Shown piece after piece: positions 1 through 10,498 of a stretch of DNA of 64,000 bases. Every line of letters begins with the position of its first letter. Positions within the stretch are counted from its first letter, which is position 1. Source of the stretch: Iris pallida (Eukaryota > Streptophyta > Magnoliopsida > Asparagales > Iridaceae); assembly GCA_029216955.1 (NCBI GenBank), contig JANAVB010029819.1, positions 30,618,204 through 30,682,203 of the forward strand. Direction: 5' to 3'. Under the pieces are notes generated by a model that worked only from the letters and a program-made list of their open reading frames with translations, was not told where the DNA came from and did not search any database. A program made the position numbers and the translations under genes.

Positions 1-845
1 CACGAGAGTTGAGTGATTAACTATTGTTCATGTTTTCTCATTGTTATCATGATTGTTATCGTGACCATGTCTACATGATTTTGAGGTATGGATATTAGAG
101 GGGTACAATTACTAGGCACGTGGACAAAGCCCGATTGTTTTGTTGGCAACTCTCCCATTTACGGGGGCGGGCCGTTTATAACCTCATTGTTCATCCAAGT
201 CGTCCATGTGTAGGAATATCGTACTTCTCATGACACGTGTACTCCTAGCTATTACATGAGTCTCTTTACCTTTCGTGCTTGCTACTTTCTTTATTAGTTC
301 CTTCTTTTGCACGATTTCTTGTTCATATTGTTTATATTTCCATTGATCATTGCTTTCCATGTTTAGTGTTATATTGCTTATATTGTACTTCTATCATGTT
401 AGTTTATACTTGTACTTGTTCAAATCCTTACTAGATAACCATTTTTCAGTTGTAGATGATATGATATGTCCATAGGTTTACGGTGAGTATATTAGAAAAA
501 CTGACGTCACTAGCGTACCCGATTCTAGTACTGATGCGAATTAGCATATTTGCTTCCATATGGATTTGCATTAGTAAGTAGTTATAAGTATAAAGTTTAG
601 TTTATTTATTTTATTTTTTGCTACCGGGTTTTTACTCGAGACTCTCTGAGTTGTAGATTATTTGATAATTTTAATATTATGACTATTGGATATTATTTTG
701 GTGATTATTGCTAGCTTATTTATGGGTGATATATGTGCTTATTGTGGACCATTGTTATCATAGACAACATACTACCTCTGATGTTGCGGCGTAGGCTGGA
801 CTTAGCCACGAATTCGTTTCCTAAAAGTAGGAGCGGGTCGTGACA
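1..845 (+). repeat. LTR 3'-terminal fragment, Ty3-like, copy 1
   Basis: No coding sequence is seen. The interval ends in gagcgggtcgtgaca, a TG...CA-type LTR end. It is preceded by a module that recurs at other LTR ends in this window: 'aatccttactagataacc', then a 'gctaccgggttt' segment, then 'tgcggcgtaggctgg'. The same module with different divergence ends at 2615 and 7752, and in reverse orientation at 57125. I read it as the right part of a long LTR. No primer binding site follows the end, so it is a solo or truncated LTR. The left end is outside the window. Confidence 0.6.
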
Positions 846-2615
846 GATTCCGTGCTACTGTGATCTTATTTTTTTCGGTTATACATGGACTTGTATGTTA
901 GGATTAAATGTGTTAAGAGAGCATCCAAGTGTTACTTGGGTTCCGTCGATGATGCCATCGATGATATATAGTGGTTGTGTGTGACCTAGTGTGGTAGTAG
1001 ACTTTCTTGTGTTGAAACTATTCTTCAATGATTTCTATGACTTAGACACGACTCATGACACAACATTTAGAGTGAGTGTTTCATTGGTATTAACGCGGAC
1101 CCTTTACTTGGCCCTTGTAAGGGGTTCGTGTGATGGATCATATATGACTAGTTGTGTTAGTTAGAGGACTTGCATGTGAGATACGAGTCGTGCGGGTGAT
1201 GGACCTGATCTTGTACTACTCTTGGGCGGGGAAGACTATTAGTAGGCATACAGGATTACCCTATCCTTAGCCTCACTTTTGCCTTGGTATAGGCTATACT
1301 AGTAGATATTCCATTATCATCTACGAACTAGTCTCCGGATTGGACGGAAGTATGCTAGTATATTCATGATATTAGTTGATGCTAATATCACTCTGTACCT
1401 ACTTGTGCGATTCCAAAGTAGTCTTCAAGTGCATTACACTTGTTAGTTATGTTCAGTTCATGTATATTACTTTTATTGTTCATATTGTGGCTAGTTATTG
1501 TATTTTGTTACATCCTTCTGAGGACCTAGTGATCTCTCCAGATGTTTGATGGACTTCAGGAGTATAGTTATTGTGGTGTGTTATAGCTGGATTTAGGTAT
1601 TAGTGGTATTGTTATTTTATTTTATCTTTCCTGTCGTTTATATTCTCTTGCACTTCATATTTCTACCATGATTTATATGCTGTTATAGCCTAGTTTTGCG
1701 AGCTTACCCTTTTTCTCTATCTCGATCGAACTACTGTGATATTGGCGGCAGACTCTATTACACTTGTTTATTTCTTGATACTTATACATTAACTTAGATT
1801 AAGATATAGTTTAGCTAGCATATGTTAATTTACTTTACAACGTACTACGATTATGATAAGTCTATTAAATTAGGATACTTATTCCAGTCGTACAACTGGC
1901 ATGCTCAGGCCTTGGATTCCTATATATTTAGGAACTAGGACATGACATATATCCCAGGCCGTCTACATGCATGCAAAAGGTTAGTATTCTAAAACATACA
2001 GTACACGTGATTTCTTATTCCTTACTGTTCAATTGTTCTTCTTCTATCAAGTGTACTTTCATATTGTTATCTTATTATATTTATACTTTTCTTATCCTTT
2101 TGTATCATGCCTAGTTTATCTTTTCTTTTACTGTTGTTCCTTCATGCTTGTATATTATATTGTTTAATGTAGTGTTATGGTGAACTTGTTCCAATCCTGA
2201 CTGGATAACAATTTTTCAGCTTTAGACGACGACATACGTCCTGAGGTCTAAGTGTGTATGTTGGTGGCACTGGCGTTACTGACGTACCAGATTCTGGCAC
2301 TGATGCGAATTAGCATATTTTATTTCTTATGCCTTTCCATTAGTTAGTGGTCATAGTTTATATTCTAGTTTATCAATTGTACTTTTCTGCTACCGGGTTT
2401 GTTTATGAGACTATCTAAGTTGTACTGAATTATTTTGACAGTTTCTTTAGTTTATTGTTGAGACTATTGGATATTATCTTTGATGGTTTAGCTATGGATG
2501 TTATGTGGATACTGTTTTTGTCATTGACCATGTTATCATAGATGACATAGATGCTGCGGCGGAGACTAGACTTAGCTAGTTACACGTATCCCAAAAGTGG
2601 GAGCGGGTCATGACA
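846..2615 (+). repeat. Second diverged LTR 3'-terminal fragment, copy 1
   Basis: Non-coding. The last 450 bases repeat the plan of the previous fragment at lower identity: 'aatcctgactggataac', 'ctaccgggtttgtttatgag', 'gatgctgcggcggagac' and the terminus gagcgggtcatgaca. The beginning (846-1640) holds motifs common in plant Ty3 LTRs, such as a short inverted GGCCCTTGTAAGGGG segment, but no clear TG start. It may be a second LTR of the same superfamily lying next to the first, or an internal duplication of one long LTR. Confidence 0.5.
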
Positions 2616-3911
2616 GTTCCTTCCAAACGTTGAACTCAGGCGGTTACAGTTCTTGAATTCCAAGAACTTAAAGCTTGATTACTTCCGTATTAGTATTTCA
2701 GGTCTTTCTACCTTAGCCGCTACGATATCGGTCCCTTTCTCATGTACTGTGGCTACTACAGATACATTGTTATCAGCCATCAGCATAGTGACAATCTGAG
2801 TCAAATTATCTACTGGTTTTTGCTAACCAGTTGATCTTGGAACTGGTACTGAAGTTTCTCCTGGGTTAAATTGTCCATTTGTCTTATTTTTGAAAAATAA
2901 GAACAAAGAGTGTATTGAGGCATTTCGTCAAACACTTGCATACACACTCCGATACGTGTCCGATACACATATCAAATAGACACCATTTCCTACCAAACTT
3001 GGTCTACAGCTATGGGACACCTAAATGAATACAAATATAGAAAGAAATCAAGAATTTGAATGAGTTTGATAGGTTTTACCTATTGAGAGTGAATCTCAAT
3101 GAAAAGCTTAATGAATGAGGGTCCTTCCTCAATTTACAATGATCCCAAGCCTCCAAATCCTTGCTAGCTACCCACCAATGTTATCCTCTACTGTATGGGA
3201 GTCCAATGCCAAATACTAGGTTCAATTTGGAGAAAAAATGAAGAATTAGGAGTGATTTGGAGAAGAACACTAAACTAGGGTTTGTAGGTTTAATGAAAGG
3301 AGGCAAGGGGTCTAACATGTTGTTTATATAGGCAAGAGGCTGCACCTTGGCTGCCAAGGATCATTTCTAGGGTTAGGGTTTAGTTTCATAGGGTTTAAAG
3401 GTACCTAGTGTAATTTTAGCCTTTCTAGTAAAGGCCTATAGGAAATATCTAACCTTTATCAAATACCCCTTCCAAATTAATATCTAGATATTCCTAACCT
3501 TGTCATGTAATGGAAGCTTCTAATCTAATATCTAGCCTATGACTAACATGTAGATTAGGGAAATTCTAGGTTAAGGCCTAATATCTTAATTAGCACATTA
3601 CCTATTAATCAAAATCTTAAATAATTCAAAAGTCACAAAATGACCAAAATACCCGTATGCTAAAAAGTTGTAATTAGTCATTATAATCACATGGTTAGGT
3701 CCCCATGGTCAAGGTTAGTCTCTAGGCTAAGTCGGTCTAAGGTTAAACTAGCAAAACATCAATATCACAAAGCACCAATTTAAATAGTATTAAATTAATT
3801 AAAATTCACCAAAAATCATTAACATGAATTAAATCCTATTACTTAATAATCAATTTTACAAAAGTTTAAAATTATCCTCATTTTAGAAAAGTGGTTGTAA
3901 CATTAATTATT
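2616..3911. other. A+T-rich interval without recognised gene, copy 1
   Basis: No reading frame of useful length is seen. On the minus strand around 2640-2860 a broken frame can be read that includes NLTQIVTMLMADNNVSVVAT, which could be a decayed retrotransposon gag-proximal piece, but I cannot assign it. The remainder, 2900-3900, is A+T-rich with short TAATTA-type words. The purine stretch followed by tgtaacatt near 3896 could be the left edge of the LTR-like region that continues after the TIR element. Confidence 0.5.
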
Positions 3912-4841
3912 GGGTAAAGTGCAAAAAACCTCTCGTTAAATTCCCACTTTTTGTACTAAAAAAACCCCATGCTCATTTTGCCCCATTTCTGTTAACTGGT
4001 GTTAAGTGGGGTATGTTATAACCATTTTACCCCTCTCTTACTCTCCCACCTTCTCTCTCTCACTCTCCGGTGGTGCAGGGAGGAGGAGAAGGGGGCGGGG
4101 AGGATGAGGAGGAGGAGGGGGGCTAGCTGGCGGGGAGGAAGAGGGGGCGGGGAGGAGGGGGCGGGGAGGAGTAGGCCGGCGGAGAGAAGGAGGGAGGAGG
4201 GCAGGGAGGAGGGGGGTTGGCCTGGGGATGAGGAGGAGGTTGGCGGGGAGGAGGGAGGGGGCTGTGAGGAGGGGGCTGGCCTGCGGTGAGGAGGAGGGGG
4301 CGGTGAGGATGAGGCCGACGGGGAGGAGGGGGACGGGCCGGCAGGGAGGAGGGGGGAGGAGGAGGCCATAGGGAAGAAGGAAGGAGGGTGCGGGGAGGTT
4401 GGGGCTGGCCTGGGGAGGAGGTGGAGGCTTGCGGGGAGGAGGAGGGAGAGGAAGGTGAGGAAGGGGGTTGGCCTGTAGTGAGGAGGAGGGGGCGGTAAGG
4501 AGGAGGCCGACGGGGAGGAGGGGGGCTGCCGGCGGGGAGGAGGAGGGGGGCTGGGAGGCGGAGGGGGGTATGGGGAGGAGAGGGGTTGGGCGAAAGGTAG
4601 AGGGGGGCTAGCCGAAGGTAGGGGAGGTTAGAAAAGAGGGGAGGCTGGTGAAGAAGGTGGGTAGTTTAGGTATTTTCTATTTTTTAAAAAATGGACTTAA
4701 CGGCCATTTCTAAAGATCAACAAACGGTAGGGGCTTTTTGCTCGCGCGATGAATCTAAGGAGGGGCAAAATACTAAAATTTTCTAGTAGGTCTTTCTTCG
4801 CAAAAGGCATAGATCTAACGAGGGGTTTTTGCAATTTACCC
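3912..4841. mobile_element. Non-autonomous TIR DNA transposon (MULE-like) with G-rich core, copy 1
   Basis: The left end GGGTAAAGTGCAAAAAACC and the right end (reverse complement GGGTAAATTGCAAAAACCCC) form imperfect terminal inverted repeats of about 25 bp. Flanking 9-mers ttaattatt and ttaatttta agree at 7 of 9 positions, which suggests an eroded 9-bp target duplication and therefore the Mutator superfamily. The core (about 4070-4660) is a purine-rich run of degenerate GGGGAGGAGG units with no transposase. Long frames on either strand there are low-complexity Gly/Glu/Arg or Pro/Ser strings and not genes. The copy at 28792-29612 is about 110 bp shorter within the core. Confidence 0.7.
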
Positions 4842-7752
4842 TTAATTTTAAGATAAAGGCTTACTAAATTGTTTTAGTTATATGAAATATATTTGATCAT
4901 ATGAATTTAATTTATTATTCTAATCAAAATAGATTTGATTAAACAATTATTTTATAATATGAAATATGTGATTAAAATTATTACGATGATCTTTTAGTTT
5001 ATAAAAATATATATATTCTTATGATTTGATATTATCAAATATTTATAAATTAGTATTGAGTTTAATTAATTAATGGATTATGATTCAAATTAATCTTGAT
5101 TTAAAGTTTTATTGATTATAGAATAAGTAGTGAAGATTAGTTTCATAACTTCTTAATAAAAACTACTAGAATATTATATAGTTAATTATAATGATTTATA
5201 GGAACCGAAAGTAGGTGTCTTTATCTAACCAAACCCTAAGATTTATATATAGGTAAGTCTATACAGGAAGCCTCCACAAAAATCCTTCTCATCTATACTC
5301 AACTTCCTCCTTGTACATCCTTCTTCCATCATCTTCAAGCCACCATAGTAGCCGGCACCATCTCCTCCAAATTTTGCAGTGCCGTGCCGCTGTTACCTTC
5401 CTTCAAGCCCGGTTCGTCCTCCCCCTCGATAGCCCACCATGTCCACGACCACAAATAACCACCACATTGATCTCGTCTCCCTCCCTGCCTGGCTACCAAG
5501 CCCAGCCCCGCCTACCACCGACAGCCACTACCGATAACCAACCCTCCGCCTTTCTTCTCTAACCATCACCCACGCAACAACCTATACAGAATTGCCCATC
5601 CACCACCACCATAAGCACGGTCACCGTCGCCAACTAAGGCCAAGCCTACCGCCCTCATCACATACTTCCACAAACACTTACCTCTGCGGCGACCACGTCT
5701 CCCGAGCCCTCGCCAACCTCCGCATCTTCCCACAGACGAACCTTTACCGCCGCCATCATGCCGACATCGTTCTCCAGCGCCGCCCTCAATCAATTGTCGC
5801 CATGCCTCCGCAGACCCGCCCGCGTAGCCGACCACCGCAATCATTCTGGAGACGAGTCTCTATTTAGCTGCGACCGAGGTCGCCTTCAACCCTTGGCGAC
5901 CACGGATCTGTGCTGAGCAGCGACCCCGACCGCCGCTGCCTCTACGACACGTCATCGCCCTCCTCTTGTGGCAGCGTCAAGCGCCTCGTGATGAACCGTG
6001 GCCTAGATCTGCCCTCGCGATCCTCCGTGGCCGCTCCCTCCAGCCTGCCATGAGCGCCGTCTCCCAAAATCTTGGTGAGCTTTCCTTTCTTTCTCTCTCC
6101 ATCTCTCTTTTCCCTCTTTTCTATGAGTAACAGCACAATGTTGTGGTCCCCCTCCTCTATTATAAAGAGGACAACAACCTCTTTTACTTCTTTCCATAGA
6201 GAAGAGTGTTTGTTTCTTTGGAAACATTAAATGAGGGAGAGGGATAAGTAATACTACTGTATTTGATGTACTTGATTACAGCAACCTAAGGAAACAAAAA
6301 TGATTTTAATACTTTGATATTGTTACGTACTAGTAATGTATTAGTAAACGCATACATTAGTATATATATGATTCTTGTTATGTTTTATATCATTAGTATT
6401 ATTTTGGTTATTTTCAAATATAAATATATATTAAATAATATTTTTCTAAAGTTTTAGTAAACAAAATATTGCATTTAAGTATATTGCTATATTATTTTTC
6501 AGTATTTTAAAATATTATTTTACCCAATATTATTAATAGTCTTTTATTTCTGGATATAATAGAGATATATATTTTCTAAAAGGAAAGGATTTATATAAAA
6601 TCTAAATGATATTATATAAGCTTTATTTGACTTTTTTGTAAATTTCATTATAAAGGTATAAATAGTTTATATAAATATTTTCTAAATAATATTTGGGTAA
6701 ATGTAATTACTAGATTTTATTCTAAATTCCTACATAGCTATAAATATTTTCCTAATATACAAATATATTTTTGATTATGAGATACAATATTAATCCAATT
6801 CATTTTATTAAAGATAGTCATTTTGATCGCGACTAATCGTATTCCCTATCTCTTTGCCAAATCGGAACTTCTTTGTGCCTAACCCAGCAAATGGACTGTG
6901 CTGAACGCAACAAGATTATCGGTTTCACCAGCTAAGGACCCCACATGCCTACATTTTGTTGTTGGTTTTCGATATTGATTATTACTATATTTTGCTGTTG
7001 GTCATTCTTTATGTGATTTTTGTCTCTTTTATGTTTTGTCATATTTTGTCGTGTCGAAAATGAGAAGTACCAAGGATATGTGATCTGACCTTATACAGTG
7101 TAGACACCATAGACATTAATTTATTATTGCAAAGTAGACATCGTAGGCAGTGTTATTTTATTACAAATTAGACATCGGAGACATTGTTATTTTATTACAA
7201 AGTAGACAACGTAGACATTTTGGTGTAACTGTCCCTAGACCGATCACATATCAAAGGTTCTTCAGTCACCTAGAAAGTATTTTCTTTGTTTATTTCATTT
7301 ACTGTCCAATTTTCGTCAAGTTTTCTTATGTCTTTTCCTATTTATTTTTTAAAGTCATATATATAATGGCTAACCTCTGCTTTATAGTCGTTTTCATATA
7401 TTGGAACTGCATTTAATGAATTTTACACGTTCCATCCTGACTGAGTAACCCAACAATTTTCAGGTTAGCCGCGACTACGCTCAGCATTGGAAAGAGAGGT
7501 GTACTTGCAGGCCAAACCTAGAGATTAGTTAGGTAGTTGTGTATTTGTTCAGTTGTTCTTTATAAATTGTGAGACATTGTACCTTGTATCAAATATAAAT
7601 CCTTCAATTTTTTAATTAAATTTAGTTTTTGTGAATGAGCATTATTTGTGATTTTTAGCATTGTGGCTTAACAACGTTCTACTGTTGACACTGCGGCGTA
7701 GGATGACTTGGACATGCACTCGTATTCCAAAAAGCGGGTACGGGTCGTGACA
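4842..7752 (+). repeat. Long LTR-like region with promoter and C-rich leader, copy 1
   Basis: The region ends at gtacgggtcgtgaca and carries the same 3' module as the fragments at 845 and 2615 ('ttccatcctgactgagtaac', 'actgcggcgtagg'). A TATA-like sequence near 5244 is followed by a C- and CT-rich segment (5280-6070) with no sustained conserved frame. After that, 6230-7060 is very A+T-rich. If the tgtaac at 3896 is the true start, the LTR would be about 3.9 kb including the inserted TIR element. The short frames at 5311-5867 are compositional and change between the two copies. Confidence 0.5.
5243..5252 (+). promoter_or_regulatory. Candidate TATA box of the long LTR
   Basis: The stretch ttatatatag follows aaaccctaag and stands about 30-35 bp before a pyrimidine-rich stretch beginning with the ccttctcatc at about 5284, the usual layout of a plant core promoter. 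In copy 2 the matching bases are ttatacatag (about 30014), one substitution that weakens the box. Confidence 0.4.
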
Positions 7753-8380
7753 CCTTGTCTAGAATCTAGCAAGTCAATTCAAACAAAACATATCTATAAA
7801 CATGAATAATAAATAATCTAGTAAATTACTACATAGTTAATACCCTGAATACTCATATAAACCTCCCATCATGAATGTCTCGGTGTCCTGTAGTCAATCG
7901 TGTCAATGAACATGACATAATGCACACAATACCTAATGTCGATAGACACTGTCAATATTTAGACATAGGCTCCCGATTCAAATTCGAACGCCAAATATCG
8001 ACTAAATCCTACGTCATGATAAACTAAAATAGAAACAACAGTAAAGGAAAGAAATAATCTATAGCCATAGCAAGGTACACTTGCCTGCAACTTCTAATTG
8101 AGAAAACGACGATCCGGTTCAAATATCCTCGAAACCACCGTCACGTGCACCTATAATAAATATTCTATAATTAGTAACACATTAATAACTTACCATATAC
8201 GGTCTTACCATGTATAGACCATAATAATGTCTATATTCCTAAAACTAGTCATAATGACATAAAATACCACTTTTAATTCTGTAAATTATGTATAAATATT
8301 CTATAAATAATAATTAATATATTTATTGCGCAATAAAATGTATACAAGTCTTGTATTGATTATACACCAATATGTAGGAA
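7753..8380. other. A+T-rich interval between two LTRs, copy 1
   Basis: No gene is seen. The minus strand shows words like those in the 5' parts of the LTR 3' modules (for example a gcaggcaagtgtacctt string near 8078-8094, comparable to gtgtacttgcaggcc at 7499), so it may be part of another LTR in the opposite orientation. No TG...CA boundary can be fixed. Confidence 0.35.
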
Positions 8381-9422
8381 TGTTGAGCACCTTTGGAGGG
8401 TGGTGAATAGAGTGCGTGTATGCAGTAGAAAGATATCACCAAAAAAATTATATAAGCAGTGTCACAGGTATGAAATATTGGGCAGATGATATCAAACTAT
8501 AAGAATAGAAATGCGTAAAGTAAAGATCATCAGAAAAGTAAACTCATGACATAACTATGTATACTGGTATCCCTCTGAGAGAACTAGTCCAATCTCAAGT
8601 ACTCTTGTTCGATGTTAATCCACTATGGCACAAGATCTAACCGAGTGCTTGCAGCTCCTTATAACACGAGTTTGCGTCCGAAGGACTTGTAACTTCAACT
8701 GAGACAAACTGTGAAAACCTGAACATTTTTATAAAGCCTTTTTTATAACTCGAACCAAACTCTAGATTGAATTGAAAAGTCACATGGCTTGGATAGGAGT
8801 CGTTAAGGCTATATATAAAAATGAATAGCTCTAGAATGCTTTCAAATAGCGAAAGAAGAGAAGAGTGAATGAATGATTTGGAATGAGAAGTTCTCCTCTA
8901 TTTATAGCATTTTTTGGGGCAGAACTTGGCATGAGTTTGGGTCCACAATTTTCATATTTTGAAAATTGGTTAGAGATATTCAGGAAGACCAAAACAGTCT
9001 GGAACTAACCTGACTGAACTCGGGGTGAATTCAGGACGAACTCGGCTTGAGTTCTATCATAAATATATACTTATTTTTGTTGGGCTTTTTGTATTGGTAT
9101 TGGATATGGAATTGGGTTTAGGCTTTGTATACAATATGGGTTAGATAAGTAGGCTTATTTTAGACAGTGGAGTTCAGTAGAAAGGCAGTTGCCAATCCGA
9201 TCAACCTCACATTTTTCTAGATTCAATAAAAGGAAAAATACATAATAAAATGTAAAAACAAGTCTTCACCAGCATCTTTAGTTTTTGTACGATAAAGACG
9301 ATGAGTAGTAGCATGTTGGAAGTATACATTCTGTTTTTGTACCTATAATGTATTATTTGCGTATCGACTAAAGTTTATGTTGGTCATCAAAATCAGGTGT
9401 GACTATGACATATGGGCTAACA
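8381..9422 (-). repeat. LTR of SIRE-like Ty1/copia element (3' LTR), copy 1
   Basis: Read on the minus strand, the LTR begins TGTTAGCCCATATG just after gtgagagat and continues with 'cacctgattttgatgacc', a sequence style typical of SIRE-lineage LTRs. It ends with 'attcaccaccctcc...gctcaaca' at 8381. The length is 1042 bp and the ends are TG...CA. It lies downstream (on the minus strand) of the copia pol and the extra ORF described here, as expected for the 3' LTR. The 5' LTR is not in the window because the Tat element interrupts the copia element at 17742. Confidence 0.72.
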
Positions 9423-10498
9423 ATCTCTCACATTTTAATTATTGGCAAACTTTTAGTTTATACCAAATAATATCGTAAAAATAACTTGAACATTTTATAC
9501 CTTCTTGGTTTGGTACTTAGCATTGGCGTTTGTTGATATTTGACACATTTGGTATATACTCTTCTCCCCCATTGTCATTTGGTTAAAATGAATGCTCCCA
9601 TGCAAGTATTGAGTATGAACAAACAAGAAGATAGCATAATCATACCAAAAAAATAATAAATAATCAAACTACATAAGTATAATATGACAGATATCACCAA
9701 ACTCACTAGCAATAGCATGCAAGTACAGAAACTAACGAAATAAATATGGTAGTCTGAAAGAGAGTTAACCCATAACTAGTGCAGAAAAGTAGAAACTACA
9801 AGATCATCATCATCAGCAGTAGATGTAGTCAAAAAGTATCCAAAGCCCAAAGACGCTCATCAACTCTCATCATCACCAGAGTTAGCAGAACGACTGGGAT
9901 AAATATAGGCTGTAGAAGGGTCGAAGTAGTGTCGAGCCTAGCAATCCTCGAATCTGTGTCTGATGAAGTCTGGATGATAAAGTATCAAAGTAGGACTGGA
10001 GGGATAATGAGTCAGTCTCCACTGAAGATCAGCGATACCGTTCCGCAGAGTTTGGAACTAGTATAAGATGGTAGTCCGTGTCTTGCTGACATATGCGCGC
10101 TGCTGATAACACTCGTCGTCAAGAGTGCAACGAGCCTAAAATCGCTCGCTCAAGAGGGTCATCAGCTGGTGCAGGCTGAGGAGCTTGGGTAGCATGTGGA
10201 ATGCCTCCGGCACCAACTACAGGAGGGATAGGAGGAGGAAACCTACTAGACCTATGAAGTTTAGATGGAGTACCATCAATGGGATACGAATCCAAAGGAA
10301 TGTTGAATCTATAAAATATAATAGGTACAACCATAGAATAAATGAGGTTTCGACCAGCCTTTCTGCAGTTGTATATAGCCGTCATCATGGTTTTGGGAAG
10401 ACTAAACGGAATCCTAAAATAAATGTATTACATGGCGGATAGTTCCAAATACGTGATCTTATAGGTAGATCTCGTTTTGTGCAAGATGGATACATAAT
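9423..10498 (-). pseudogene. 3' part of the copia post-pol ORF (plant transposon-protein-like) and 3' UTR, copy 1
   Basis: On the minus strand a frame can be followed from the CACTA insertion site at 10498 to about 10119. It includes MMTAIYNCRKAGRNLIYSMV and RFNIPLDSYPIDG, then a Pro-rich tail. The layout (hydrophobic helices, an RxFNxPLD-like motif, low-complexity tail) resembles the 'putative plant transposon protein' domain found in many plant retroelements. It is not env and not a known enzyme. The upstream half of the same ORF lies on the other side of the CACTA element at 16237-16870. From about 10118 to 9423 there is no clear frame. A gggggagaa purine tract on the minus strand (about 9570) lies in this 3' region, some way before the LTR. 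Confidence 0.5.

Noticed and set aside
4016..4369. 117-aa Pro/Ser-rich minus frame and the overlapping 96-aa plus frame
   Set aside because: Pure composition effect of the GGGGAGGAGG core. Frames differ in copy 2 and no domain is visible.
9779..10442. Plus-strand frames of 95 and 85 aa
   Set aside because: They are opposite the minus-strand copia ORF, which has the recognisable text. Plus-strand products have no motif.
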